A DNA stretch of 64,000 nucleotides from Closterium sp. NIES-65 (GCA_948144175.1 CANXME010002580.1:119655-183654); one strand, 5' to 3'. Positions 37,299-47,862 are shown, numbered from the stretch's first letter. The notes: a model not told the origin generated them from the letters alone. Made by a program: numbers and translations.

Positions 37299-38430
37299 CT
37301 AGGCAGACGCAGCAGCGGACTCAACGGAAGGGTCAGTGACAACAGTAGCCAGGAAACGCGTGACAGTAGGACTGGTAGCGCGAAGGGAGTCAGACTCCGG
37401 GTCAGCAAGAGCAGGCAGAGAAGACGCAGGAGGAGACGGGAGAGGGACACGCTGGGGAGCAGTGGAAGGACGCAGAGTCATATAGTGTGTGTCGGGGACA
37501 GCAGGAGGGCGCGCACGCGGAACATGGCCAGCAGTGCAAGCAGCACAAACAGGTGACGCAGGACGAGACACAGGTGACACAAGACGAGACTGTGGCTCAC
37601 GACGCTCTACAAGACCGCGTGTCGGACCAGTGTAGGGAGAAAGACCAGGAAGGGGCAAGGCAGGCGACAGCTGTGACTGCGACTGGACAGACGGAGGACA
37701 CTCTAAGGAGGGAGGAGGAGGACGAGGAGGAGGCTGACCAATAACCTGCTGAAGGAGCGGAACGAAGTACGGCCGCGACCGTGTAGTGTCGCCAGAGCCA
37801 AAAGAGACACCAGCACCAGGGTCCACAGCACCAGTAGTAGCACCAACACCCGGGTCCGCAGCACCAGTAACAGCACCAACGTCAGGGTCCACAGCACCAG
37901 CAGCAGCACCAACGCCCGGGTCCTCAGTACCAGTAGCAGCTCTAACGCCCGGGTCCGCAGCACAAGGAGCGCCACTCTTGAGACTGCAGCGCCGTGCGTA
38001 CCACTCCCGTAGCCGCTGGGGAGAGGGCAGCTCCCGCCTAGGAGGGGAAGCACCAGCCCCAGCTCCAGCAGCACTCCTAGCTCCAAAAGCACCTCTCCTG
38101 AGGCTGCAGTACTGTAAGTACCTCTCACGTAGCTATTGTGAGGAGAGAGCTCCTCCAGGTGTAGCACTCCCAGGCTCAGCACCTCCAGACTCAGCACCCG
38201 CAGGCTCCACACCCCCAGGCTCAGCACCTCCAGACTCAGCACCCGCAGGCTCCGCACCCCCAGGCTCAGCACCCCCAGACTCAGCACCCCCAGACCCTGC
38301 AACCCCAGGCTCCGCACGCTCAGGCTCAGCACCCCTAGTAGGACGAGAGTCGACAGCTACCTCGACAGGCTCAACCGGGTCTACCTGGGACACACCTGAG
38401 GGAGCGGCACCCTGAGGGGGGAGGGGGTCT
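37299..38430 (-). pseudogene. R9 integrase-RT linker
   Basis: Minus strand: repeats of GGAEPGGAE type (38150-38340), a damaged module (near 38130), a clear LPSPQRLREWYARRCSL (about 37980-38030), a GADPGVGATTGAVDPG repeat of about 36-39 bp (37800-37940), RPYFVPLLQQVIGQPP, and a Pro/Arg-rich end with LRPSTAPQRVPLPSPPASS. Frames change several times. Confidence 0.75.
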
Positions 38431-39149
38431 ACCATAGAAGCACCTGGCGCGAGGAAGAGAGGCGGGGGGGGGGGGGGGGGGGAGCGGGGCAGTGCGGTAG
38501 GGGAAGAGGCGGTAGTAGGGCACAGACTCGTCAAAAGTGACGTCCCGAGAGGGCAGGAGACAGCGCGAGGTGGCGTGGTAAAACTGCTAACCAAATGCGT
38601 CCGGGATAAAGCCATGGAAGACACAAGGAACAGCCAGGAGGAGAGCTTGTCCGCGGACGTATCGCGAACAAAAGCTCGAGATCCCCAGACCCGGAAACGC
38701 GACGCATCGCCAACCTCTCCCGTCCAACGCAGTGTCGGGGAAGTCTCCGGCAAGGAGACACGAGGCCAGAGGTTGAGCTGATGCGCAGCGTATCGGACCA
38801 CAAACGGCCACACAAAGTGGGGGGCAGCCGCATGGATCAAGGAGGTACGAGCGACCTCCATGACAAAGCCAATGCGGCGCTCAGCAACCCCATTTTGGTG
38901 TGGAGAGGCCGGAAGCGTGAACGACCGGCGGATGCCGTGCTCTGCACAGTAGGCTGCCAAGAGGTTGGAGGAGAACTCACCACCTCTGTCAGAGTGCAAG
39001 CGCAGGACAGGAGAGTCCGAGTGGAAACGTTCGCTGAGCTGGAGACGAGAAGCGCGGATCCAAGGGATCAAAACATCAGGGACCTCACCCTTGGTGCGCA
39101 AGGGGAAGACCGTGGTGTAGGGCGAGTAGTCGTCAACAACTATCGGGAA
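38431..39149 (-). pseudogene. pol: R9 integrase
   Basis: The frame from 39101 downward reads KGEVPDVLIPWIRASRLQLS, VLRLHSDRGGEFSSNLLAAY (Asp), PASPHQNGVAERRIGFVMEV (Glu), WPRVSLPETSPTLRWTGEVG and WGSRAFVRDTSADKLSS. After that a deletion or indel near 38625 shifts it. A run of 19 G (38464-38482, plus strand) lies in the proline-coding end. The first Asp box (LHIDVWGPACVRGQ) lies at about 39200 in the adjoining frame. Confidence 0.82.
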
Positions 39150-39587
39150 CTACCTCTCGTGGCCCTGACCACGGACGCAGGCTGGGCCCCACACGTCAAT
39201 GTGGAGCGTTTGCAAGGGATGAGTCGTCGGGGGAAACGAGGAGGAGTGAGGAGCGGCGCGCTGCCGCCCCTCGACACAGGGAAGCCAGGGAGGAGCAGGC
39301 GAGGGTGGGAGGGGAGGGAGAACCCTGGGAAGACCAGAGACAAGGTACCGTTTGTGCATGGCTCGAAGGCGCTGCACAGACGGGTGACCAAGTCGGTGGT
39401 GCCAGAGGACGGTCTCGTGCACTAGAGAGCGACACGAGCAGGGGGCCGACAGCTGACCTGACGCAGACGCAGACGCAGCTACCTGAGGGAACTCAGTGGT
39501 TAGTGTGTACAAGTCCGACCGTGGCTGCCGTGTGAAGGTAGCCAGGTGACGGCCCGTCCGAGCACACGTACAGTGTGTCACGCGCTC
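39150..39587 (-). pseudogene. pol: R9 GAG-pre-integrase and protease C-terminal part
   Basis: HCTCARTGRHLATFTRQPRS, then LVHETVLWHHRLGHPSVQRL and CVEGRQRAAPHSS: the HHCC zinc domain that precedes integrase. The stretch ends with LHIDVWGPACVRGQGHER, the first integrase Asp box. The upstream border is a stop right after TPA (39588). Confidence 0.82.
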
Positions 39588-40283
39588 TTAAGCAGGGGTG
39601 AACTGGTGGACACCCCCGTCCTGGAGCGCACTACCCGCCACCAAGTTCGTAGAGAATGAGGGGAGGTAGAGACCTGACAGTGTGCCGGACGGGACCGCAG
39701 GACAGGGGAGGACAATGGAGGAGGTCGCAAGGACCGGACCCCCAGAGGGGTCAGCGAGGGAGACTGCAACTGGCCGAGCAAGCTGCTCAAGGGCAGTGCG
39801 GTCACGAAAGAAATAGCGGGAAGCACCTGAGTCCAGTGTGAAGGTGTGCAGTGCCTTAGTCGGCTCAGTATCAGGGGGGGCAGACTCACTAGCAGCTAGA
39901 GCGGTAGCCTCACCAGCACCTGGGGTAGCTGACACTCTAGCACCTAGAGCGGCAGCCTCTTTGGTCCGAATGCCCGGATCGGGCGGAACACGCAGGTACT
40001 GAGCACCCTCTCCACTAGCAGACATCACGTACATGGCGGTGAGAATAGCATCAAAGTCTAGTGCAAAGATATCAATGTTTTTCTTCATCAGACCAGCCCA
40101 GCGGGGCAGCTCAGTGGCCTCAGGAAACTGAGTGCGCCAAGCGTCGTCGATGCGAGAGAAGCAGCGCTGCGTGGGGTGAGCCCTCCCACACGTCTGACCA
40201 GTGCGGTCACCAGTGCGGATAACGTACGTGCAGCTAAGGCCACCCCCCCCCCCCCCCCCCCCCCCCCATGCTGAGAGTACCAC
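39588..40283 (-). pseudogene. gag: R9 Gag zinc knuckle and protease
   Basis: Open on the minus strand: CTYVIRTGDRTGQ, CGRAHPTQRCF (C-X13-C-X3-H-X4-C), DAWRTQFPEATELPRWAGLM, IDIFALDFDAILTAMYVMS, LRVPPDPGI, and protease TFTLDSGASRYFFRDRTALE (DSG intact). It starts just beside a run of 25 C (plus strand 40243-40267), which shifts the frame relative to the upstream Gag. Confidence 0.85.
40243..40267. repeat. 25-base C homopolymer
   Basis: A pure C run on the plus strand (G on the element's sense strand, poly-Gly code) inside R9 gag. It separates the PQELREWYSQHG module from the zinc knuckle. The length could be affected by assembly. Confidence 0.85.
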
Positions 40284-41330
40284 TCACGGAGCTCCTGGGG
40301 CAACGGAGTGTGCTGCTGGCTCTGGCCACTGCCAGCGCCTCCACGACCACCACTGCCGCCGCCAACTCCTCGACCACCCCCTCCTCTGCCACTGCCGCGA
40401 CCACCGCCGCCCCCACCACCACCCCCTCCCCTGCCATCTCCCCCGCCGCTGCCGCCACCACCCCAACCGCTGCCACTAGCCCCTCCAGCCCCACCACCAC
40501 TCGCACCGCCGCCACCACCCCCACCATCGCCTCCCCGGCCGTCACCTCCGCCTCCCTTGCCCCCTTTGCCCTTGCCGCTGCGGCGCCAGCTCGAAGTAGA
40601 TGAGTCCCGACCTTCTCAGCACCAAGGAGGTCGACAGCAGAAGGAGAGGCTACAGAGGGAAGAAGGGAGGAAGGGGAACACCCCTCGAAGAAAGGGGTGC
40701 GGGGGTCGCCACGAGAGGCACCTACAGCGACTATGCTAGCCTCAGCTGCAAGTAGTTCCTTCTCGAGGAGGGCAATGGTGAGCTCAGTGGGGCAGCGAGC
40801 TAGGAAGTGGTCCGTGACTGCACGCAGAGAGTCAGGGAGGCGGGTGACTAGGTGGTAGAGTGTGAGCCAGAGCGGGGGGGGGGGGGTTCGTGACAAGAAA
40901 CTCATCAGGCATAGCGGCACGGAAGTGGGCCTCACTAGTACGGAGGTGCGTGATGAGGTTAGCGACTGTGTGGAAGGAGACGAGGTCGGGGAACAGGTAG
41001 GGAAGTGAGAGGCAGCCTAGCGCAGCAGAGGCAGGTGAATGAGTAGCGGGCAACGACAACAGTGTACAGTGCCTGGGCAGTCTTGTGCTGGCCAAAGTGC
41101 TCGCGCTCATCTATCGGCAGGGAGTTGCGAATAGCAAAGCGAGCGTGGGCGTCATGAGTCTGCCAGTGTGAGCGGGCAGTGCTGTCAGCAGTAGCAGCAG
41201 GGGCAGTGGCATGGCCTAGGGCGTGATCGTACCGTGAGATGTCCTCCTTGGCAGCGAGCTGTAGGAAGAGGTGCAAGTCATCTAGCCAGGTGTCAAACTT
41301 CACTGGGCGGCCCTCACTATCGAAAGCTAG
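40268..41330 (-). pseudogene. gag: R9 gag N-terminal and middle part
   Basis: From 41303 downward: KFDTWLDDLHLFLQLAAKED, HARFAIRNSLPIDEREHFGQ, HKTAQALYTVVVARYS, LITHLRTSEAHFRAAMPDEF, then after a C/G tract near 40880 LTLYHLVTRLPDSLRAVTDH, PTELTIALLEKELLAAEAS and VDLLGAEKVGT. A Gly-rich part and PQELREWYSQHG follow. Frames shift at the homopolymers near 40875-40885 and in the Gly tract. The start codon is unclear; upstream LLAFDSEGRPV lies near 41320. Confidence 0.8.
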
Positions 41331-42360
41331 TAGAGGAGGGCTAGCTATAGTAGCAGTAGGAGCAGCAGTATAGTAGAATGAGCAGTAGCAGTAGGTGTAC
41401 CCTAAAAGCAGTAGGCAGCGCGACTCAGGTAGGGCGGCTCGGTACGGTTCGGGCGGCGCGGCTCGGTTCGAGCGGCTCAGGCTGGGCGGCTCGGTTCGGG
41501 CGGCTCGGTTCGGGCGGCCTGGTTCTGGCGGGGCGCTAAGGGGTGGCGCGTGGGGTCGACGGGGCCAGCGGGGCCTCTAGGTGGGGCGCACGTGGGGTTG
41601 ACAGGGCCAGCGGGGCCTCAAGGCGGGGCCGACGGGGCCTCTAGGAGGGGCGTGCACGGGGTCGACGGGCCGACGGGGCCTCTAGGTGGGGCCGACAAGG
41701 CCTCTAGCGGGGCGCACGGGCCGACGGGGCCTTTAGGTGGGGCGCGCGGGGCCTGTAGGTGGGGCGCGCGGGCCGACGGGGCCTCTAGGTGGGGCCGACG
41801 GGGCCTCTAGGTGGGGCGCGCGGGCCAACGGGGCCGTTAGGTGGGGCCGACGGGGCCTCTAGATAGGGCGCGCGGGCCGACGGGGCCTCTAGGTGGGGCG
41901 CGCGGGCCGACGGGGCCTGTAGGTGGGGCCGACGGGGCCTGTAGGTGGGGCGCGCGGGTTGACGGGGCCTCTAGGTGGGGCCGACGGGGCCTCTAGGTGG
42001 GGCGCGCGGGCCAACGGGGCCTGTAGGTGGGGCCGACGGGGCCTCTAGGTAGGGCGCGCGCGCCGACGGGGCCTCTATGTGGGGCCGACGGGGCCTCTAG
42101 GTGGGGCGCCCGGGCCGACGGGGCTGTTAGGTGGGGCCGACGGGGCCTTTAGGCGGAGCCGAGGGGGCCTCTAGGTGGGGCCGACGGGGCCTCTAGGTGG
42201 GGCACGCGGGCCGACGGGGCCTCTAGGTGGGGCCGACGGGGCCGTTAGGTGGGGCGTGATAGGGGAGGCGCTCGAAGGCGCTCCGGCACTGAGGCGCACA
42301 AGGGCGCTAGTAGACAGTAAGTAGTGGTGGGCCCTAAGAAATCGGTCCTAGCGAAGGACC
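41331..42360 (-). repeat. R9 GC-rich repeat leader
   Basis: On the plus strand: GGTTCGGGCGGCTCGG units (41410-41530), then about 700 bp of GGGGCCTCTAGGTGGGG with CCGAC (22 bp) alternating with a longer form that contains GCGCGCGGGCCGAC (about 29-30 bp), from 41560 to 42250. Near the LTR stand GTGGTGGGCCC and GGTCC. No open frame is believed. Confidence 0.85.
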
Positions 42361-42374
42361 TGCTCTGTATACCA
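42361..42374 (-). promoter_or_regulatory. R9 primer-binding site
   Basis: Minus strand TGGTATACAGAGCA next to the 5' LTR, initiator tRNA-Met type with a small change. Confidence 0.85.
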
Positions 42375-42498
42375 TGTTATAGAATGAATGATTGAATTGA
42401 AAGAGAAGTGAGTACAAGTACCTAAACCTAGAATTGTGTACCCCCTAAAGGCTAACCCACTGTAGCCTAAACAACTACAACATATATAATGTTTGACA
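42375..42498 (-). repeat. R9 5' LTR (124 bp)
   Basis: Plus-strand TGTTATAGAATGAATG...AATGTTTGACA; pairs with 35197-35320. Confidence 0.92.
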
Positions 42499-42503
42499 CA
42501 TTC

Positions 42504-43376
42504 ATTCCTCATTTCTTCACATGGTATAGAGCAGCTTCCCTAGTGGGAACGCTTTCTAGGGCCCACCACTAAACTCGATTTTTTTTTTCTGCCCAGAGCG
42601 CGAGTCGCCCCTGCCCGAACCGCGCCCCGTTGGCCGCACTCTTGTCGAGCCCTCCTAGAGGCCCCTCTCACGGCCCCTCGCGCCACCCTTAGCGGCCCCG
42701 TCGTCACCCCTAGCGACCCCGTCGCTGCCCTTCTAGGCCTCCTCGAGGCCCGTTCGCGTCCCCGTCGCCACCCCTAGCGGCCCTGTTGCCGCCCTTCCAG
42801 GCCCCTCGCGGCCCCTTCGCGGCCCCGTCGCCGCCCCTAGTGGCCCCGTCGCCGCCCTTCCAGGCCCCTCGCGGCCCCTTGGCGGCCCCGTCGCCGCCTC
42901 TAGCGGCCCCATCGCCGCCCTTCCAGGCCCCTCACGGCCCCTTCGCGGCCCTGTCGCCCGCCCCCTAGCGGCCCCGTCGCCGCCCCTTGCGGCCCCGTCA
43001 CCGCCCCTCGCGGCCCCGTCGCTGCCCTTTGCGGCCCCGTCGCCGCCCCTACCAGCCCTGTCGCCGCCCCTAGCGGCCTCGTCGCCGCCCTTAGCGGCCC
43101 CGTCGCCGCCCCTTGTGGCCCCGTCGCTGCTCCTTACAGCCCCTTCACCGCCGAGCCGCCAGCACCTGAACTGCCGAGCAGCCGAGCCGCCCAGCAGCCA
43201 AGCCGCCGAGCCGCCCAGCCGCCGAGCCGCTGAAGCCGCCGAGGCCTCCGACGAGCCGCCATAACCGAGCCCCTGCCGAGCCGCTGCCACCGCGGTTGCC
43301 GCCCTGTTCCTTCCGGCGCGCCCCGGCCCTACCCACCCGGACTGGTGAGAGCACTCCCTTCTAGACCACTTCTCTC
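42504..43376 (+). repeat. R8 LTR end, primer site and repeat leader
   Basis: The last 18 bp of the R8 LTR (to 42521) are followed by primer site TGGTATAGAGCAG (42522-42534), CCCTAGTGGGAACGC, GGGCCCACCAC and a T-run. Then come GGCCCCGTCGCCGCCCCTAGC units of about 21 bp (42660-43130), GCCGAGCCGCC units (43140-43280), ACTGGTGAGA (43341-43350), a pyrimidine stretch with TCTAG, and ATG at 43377. Confidence 0.82.
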
Positions 43377-44856
43377 ATGGCTACCCCTAGTGTCCTACCT
43401 TTGATGCTGAGGGTCGTGCTGTTGACTTCGAGGTCTGGGTCGATGACCTACAGCTCTTCCTACAGTGCGATAGGGCAGACGGACTCTCCCTATTCGATCT
43501 CACCTCTGCTGCCTCTCCTGCCCCGCCTGCTGATGCTGACAGCATTGTTCGCTCACAGTGGCCACGCGCAATGCTGCTGCCCGTCTTGCTGTGCGTCGCC
43601 ACTTACCGACCACTGAGCGTGCGCACTTTAGTCGGTACAAGAGTGCTAAGACCTTGTACGACGCTGTAGTTGCACGCTACTCTTCCCCTGCCACTGCTGC
43701 CCTTAGCCGCCTCATGCTGCCGTACCTGTTCCCTGACCTCGCCGCCTTTCCCACTGTCGCTGACCTCATTACGCACCTTCGCACTAGTGACACCCGCTAC
43801 CGCGCTGCACTTCCTCAAGAGTTCTGCGCCAAGAACCCCCCCCCCCCCAATGTACATCACCCTCTACTACATAGTCACTCGGCTCCCTGACTCCCTTCGC
43901 TCGGTCAGGGACCGATTCCTCTCAGTATGCCCCACCACACTCACCGTTGACCTCCTCGAGGAGCGCCTCCTGGCAGGTGAGAAGAGTATAGTTGCTGTAG
44001 GAGCCTCACGTGGTGACCCTCGTGCCCCCTTCTTTGAGGGGTGCTCCCCCTACCCCATGTTGCCCTCTGTTGCTTTTGCTGTTGCCGTCGACCTCGTTGG
44101 CTTCAAGTCGGTCGTAGCTGCGTCTGCCCCTAGCGGGAGACGCTGCACCGGCAAGGGCAAGGGGGTCAAGGGCGCTGGAAGGGCTGGCGGGGGCGGTGGA
44201 GGTGGCGGTGGAGGCAGTGGAGGGGGTGGGGCTGGTGGTGGGAGTGGGTGGCGGGGGTGGAGGTGTCGGTGGCAGGAGTGGAAGCGGAGGAGGCGGCGGC
44301 GGTGGAGTGGGAGCGGCGGCGGCAGAGGTGGCGGAGGCGGCAGTGGTAGCGTGGAGCTGGTCGCGGCTCTGCGCAGAGGAGTGGCTCTGATAGTGGTCCG
44401 CGCCAGCTGCAGCAGTGCACTGGTGAGACTCCGTCCCCCCAGCAGCTTCGTGAGTGGTACGCTGCGCATTAGCAAGGTGGGGGTACTCGTCCCTATACCT
44501 ACGTCCTCCGTACCGGCGACCGCGCTGGTGAGCAGTGCGGGGGCTCGCACTCCACCCAGCGCTGCTTCTGCCGCCTGATGGACGCTTGGCGTCACCACTT
44601 CCGTGACACCACTGAGATCCCTCGTTGCGGAGAGCTGTCTAGGGCGGGGGCTGCTATCTTTGATCTTGACTATGATGCTATTCTTGCTGCCATGTATGCT
44701 CTGTCTACTAGTGATGAGGGAGACTGTTACCTTTGTGTTCCGCCTGACCCGGGCATTGAGGCTACTGCTCTAGGTCCTGGTGAGGCTGCTACTCTAGGTG
44801 CTCGTGCGTCTGCTGCCCCAGGTGCTGGTGAGTCTGCTCTCTCAGGTACCGCGTGA
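43377..44856 (+). pseudogene. gag: R8 gag, multiply frameshifted
   Basis: MATPSVL is followed within 25 bases by a frame loss. The UBN2-like part appears in pieces (WVDDLQLFLQC, PTTERAHFSRYKSAKTLYDA, LITHLRTSDTRYRAALPQEF). A run of 13 C (43836-43848) shifts the frame, then VTRLPDSLRSVRDRFLSVCP and TVDLLEERLLAGEKS. A poly-Gly tract with indels follows; the zinc region survives as RTGDRAGEQCGGSHSTQRC, its first Cys changed (CTYVL is now SLYLRP-like), then DAWRHHFRDTTEIPRCGELS and CYLCVPPDPGIE, ending at a TGA (44854-44856). Confidence 0.82.
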
Positions 44857-45151
44857 GCTCAGGCCTTACACACCTTCACCCTTTACTCGGGTGCTTCCCG
44901 CTCCTTCTTTCGAGACCGCACCACGCTTACGCCGCTTAATCGGCCGGTTGCAGTCTCCCTGGCGGACCCCTCTGGGGGTCCTGTCCTTGCTCGCTTCTCT
45001 CCACTGTCTTACCGTGTCCGGGAGCCCCCTCTGGCACCCTGCCAGGTCTCTACCTCCCCTCAAACTCTACGAACTTGGTGAGTTGTTCTGACCTACAGGA
45101 TGGGGGGGTTGAGTAGTTCACTCCTGCGGGTCAGCGGGTGACCCACTGTAC
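44857..45151 (+). pseudogene. pol: R8 protease with lost catalytic Asp
   Basis: HTFTLYSGASRSFFRDRTTL: the D of the DSG active site is Tyr here (TAC at about 44884). An extra base near 44998 and a TAG near 45113 follow. Inactive. Confidence 0.82.
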
Positions 45152-46220
45152 GTGTGCTCGACGGGCCGACACTTGGCCACGTTTACCCGTCGGCCGGGGT
45201 CGAGCTTGTACACACTGACTACTGAGTCTCCTCCGGTTGCCAAGCCTGGTCAGGTAGATGCGTCGAGTCAGATGTTTGCTGCAGCGTCCAGGTCTGGTCC
45301 TGAGTCTGCTCCCTGCTCATGTCGTCTCCTCTCCCACCAGACTCTCCTCTGGCACCACGGCCTTGGTCACCCCTCCTTGCGTCTCTGAGGTATGGCCTCC
45401 CGTGTCCTTGTCTCTGGTCTCCCTCAGTCCCTCCCTCTTCTCCCTCCGGGACCTTCCCCTACCCGCGTTCCCTGCGTCGAGGGGCAGCAGCGCGCCGCCC
45501 CTCACTTCTCCGAGTTTCCTCCGACAGAGGCTCCGCTGCAGACTCTTCGCATGGACGTGCGGGGCCCCGCCCGCATCCATGGCCAAGGTCACGAGCGTTA
45601 CTTCCTGTTGGTGGTTGACGACTACCCCGCGTTACACCACGGTGTTCCCCTTGCGCAGCAAGGGTGACGTCACCTGCGGTGTTGATCGACTGGATCCGCG
45701 CAGCTCGTCTCCAGCTCAGAGAGAGTTTCGGCTCGGACTTTCCTGTTCTGCATCTGCACTATGACAGAGGCGAGGAGTTTTCCTCTGCCCGTCTGGGAGC
45801 CTTGTGACGTGCACAGAGCATCCGCTAGACCTTCACGCTTCCGGCCTCTCCGCGGGAAAATGGGATTGCTGAGCGCCGCATTGGCATGGTCATGGACGTC
45901 GCTCGTACGTCCATGATCCATGCGGCTGCTCCCCATTTTCTGTGGCCGTTTGCGGTTCAGTACCCACCGCATCAGCTCAACCTCCATATCCTTGCCAGAG
46001 ACCTCCCCCACCTTACGGTGGACAAGGCAGGTTGGCGATGCGTCTGCGTTTCGGGTCTGGGGATCTCGAGCGTTTGTCCGCGACTTGTCTGCGGACAAGC
46101 TATCCCCCCGTGCTGTTCCCTGCGTCTTCCTTGGCTTCCCTCCTAACACGCCTGGTTGGCAGTTTTCCCTCCCCACCTCGCACCGTCTTCTGTCCTCCCA
46201 GGACGTCACGTTTGACGAGT
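45152..46220 (+). pseudogene. pol: R8 GAG-pre-integrase and integrase
   Basis: Zinc region LLWHHGLGHPSL, with a frame change after it, then CVEGQQRAAPHFSEFP and LRMDVRGPARIHGQGHERYF. The first Asp is kept, but the usual HMDVWGP is altered. Indels near 45620 and 45675 follow. VLHLHYDRGEEFSS keeps the second Asp, a TGA comes near 45805, and NGIAERRIGMVMDVARTSM keeps Glu. The C-terminus runs WGSRAFVRDLSADKL to SQDVTFDE, where R8 ends and Gly/Ala linker begins. Confidence 0.8.
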
Positions 46221-46720
46221 GCTGCGGGTGCTGGCCCTGGAGGTTTTGGAGTTGTTGGAGGTTCTGGCGCTGGTGGCGCTGGAGCTGGAGGTTCTGGAGC
46301 TGCTGCGGGTGCTGGCGCTGGAGAATCTGGAGCTGTTGGAGGTGCTAGCGCTGGTGGCGCTGGCGCTGGAGGTTCTTGAGCTGCTGCGGGTGCTTGCGCT
46401 CGGGATTCTGGAAGCTGCATGAGGTGCTGGAGCTACTGGTGCTGGTGGCACTGCACCGCCGCCATTATATTTCGCTCCGCCGTCACCTTCGTCTCTGCCA
46501 CTGCCTGCTCTGTGCTTCGCCAGGTTCATAGCCTCCCGTCTTCTACTGGTCTTCCGGTACAGCATGACTCACCGCTGCCTGCTCCTTCTCCTAACACTAA
46601 GCTGACAGGCGGTCTTGCTGAGCGTCGTGAGCCTGCATCTCGTCCTGTATCGCCTGTTTCGCACTGTCCGCACTAGTTGTACTGGTCGTCGTGTTCCTCG
46701 TGAGCGTCCGCCGGCTGTCC
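46221..46720 (+). pseudogene. Linker continuing R5 (or R8) before RT
   Basis: GGTGCTGGCGCTGG-type units encode AAGAGPGGFGVVGGSGAGGA in one frame. A stop and a Pro/Ser-rich part (LAERREPASRPVSPV) follow. The join at about 46220 has no LTR or target duplication. The downstream 3' LTR is of the R5 family, which favours R5 ownership. Confidence 0.65.
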
Positions 46721-47493
46721 CCGGCACACACCTCATGGCCCTGCGTCCTTCCTTTGTTCCGCATTGTGTTCCCTTGCCGTCCCCTCCTGTGTCTTCTCTT
46801 TCTGACAGTCCAGAGCCTGAGTGTGATCGTGCTCGTGCTGCTCACCCTAATGTCATGCGTCTCCTCGCCACTATTGTCACTGACCCGTCGTTTGAATCTG
46901 CTGCTGCGTCTGCCTTAGTCGCTGAGCATGTTTACTTTGCTTGTGCCTGTTGTCTAGATTACGCCGCTAGTCTTGTTGCTAAGTCTGAGTATGTCTGTCC
47001 TCCGTCCGTCGGGGGTGAGTGTGCTCTTGGAACAGACATACTTGAGGACAGGCAGGAGGACTTTGAGTGTCTTGCAGCCGATGCGCCTCATCTCGTGTCC
47101 ATGCTGCTTGCCCTTGAGGGAGGACCCGGATGCACCAGACATCCCGACTCCGCGTTCTTACGCTGAGGCGATCGCGGGTCCTTACTCCTCTCACTGGCAG
47201 ACAGCCATGGACGCAAAGATGGCATCCTGGAAGTCCACAGGCACTTACGTTGACGAGGTTCCCCCTTCTGGGGCGAACATCGTCGATGGCATGTGGATTT
47301 TCAGGGTGAAGCGACCGCCAGGTTCTCCGCCTGTCTTCAAGGCTCGTTACGTTGCTCGAGGCTTCAGTCAGCGGGAGGGAGTCGACTTCTTCCAGACCTT
47401 CTCCCCCACCCCGAAGATGACCACTCTTTGGGTGCTGCTGCACGTTGCCGCTCAGCGTGACTATGAGCTTCACTCTATTGACTTCAGCAGAGT
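46721..47493 (+). pseudogene. pol: R5 reverse transcriptase N-terminal half
   Basis: ALRPSFVPHCVPLPSPP, SVGGECALGTDILEDRQEDF, then one extra G near 47124 shifts the frame. DAPDIPTPRSYAEAIAGPYS, DAKMASWKSTGTYVDEVPPS, GMWIFRVKRPPG, FKARYVARGFSQREGVDFF and YELHSIDFSR follow, where solo LTR S1 cuts the domain just before the AFLQGS motif. Confidence 0.85.
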
Positions 47494-47862
47494 TGTGAGG
47501 ATCTAGGATCGAGCTCAGACAAGAGAATGTTAATTGAATAAATCACCTGGGTACAACACGAGGCTACATATAGGCTTGACACAAGGCCGCGTAACCAGGT
47601 GTTACGCGAAGGTTCCGCGGGTCGCGAAACGTCCCGAAGAGATCCTTTCCGAATTTCGGTAGAAGGAAATTCGGTGGCAACCGAAAAGCCAGAATTCAGT
47701 GCACGCAACCTAGCTCGGTGCTATAACTATAATAAAATATAGGAAAGCACCTAGCCTAGGCAATCAAGCAATTCATGCATGCATATAGTTATCCTATGCT
47801 AGAAATAGCATAATAAAGTAAGGCAAGTAAGCATAGCTGGCATAAGCCGTCGTACTCTCACA
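47494..47862. repeat. S1: solo LTR (369 bp) in R5 RT
   Basis: TGTGAGGATCTAGGATCG...CGTACTCTCACA has TG/CA ends inside a 7-bp inverted repeat TTGTGAG / CTCACAA. It is flanked by AGAGT (47489-47493) and AGAGC (47863-47867), a 5-bp duplication with one change. It is AT-richer than its surroundings, with GGTACAACACGAGG and ATAAAATATAGG, and belongs to a family not seen elsewhere in the window. A non-autonomous DNA element is an alternative, but the 5-bp duplication and TG/CA ends favour a solo LTR. Confidence 0.75.

Larger units (their letters stand above)
35197..42498 (-). mobile_element. R9: Ty1/copia retrotransposon in minus orientation within R8's LTR
   Basis: LTRs of 124 bp at 35197-35320 (3') and 42375-42498 (5') differ at about 4 bases. 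Target duplication CATTC is perfect (35192-35196, 42499-42503). All domains are present on the minus strand, with several stops and frameshifts. Its Gag starts differently (KFDTWLDDLHLFLQ) and its leader repeat is a distinct GGGGCCGACGGGGCCTCTAG array. Confidence 0.93.
35089..46220 (+). mobile_element. R8: copia element lacking its 3' half, inserted in the R5 linker
   Basis: It starts with a 126-bp LTR (35089-35196 plus 42504-42521, split by R9) of the same family as R11's (TGTCAAACNCATATGC). Primer site, leader, gag, protease and integrase follow. At about 46220 the sequence passes from the last integrase motif (SQDVTFDE) straight into Gly/Ala linker that can belong to R5. No second LTR of this family is found, so R8 appears to have lost linker, RT, RNase H, 3' UTR and 3' LTR, perhaps by recombination with R5. 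Confidence 0.72.

Noticed and set aside
41560..42250. CRISPR-like array of regular repeats
   Set aside because: Units follow each other without unique spacers, and the genome is eukaryotic; it is the R9 leader.
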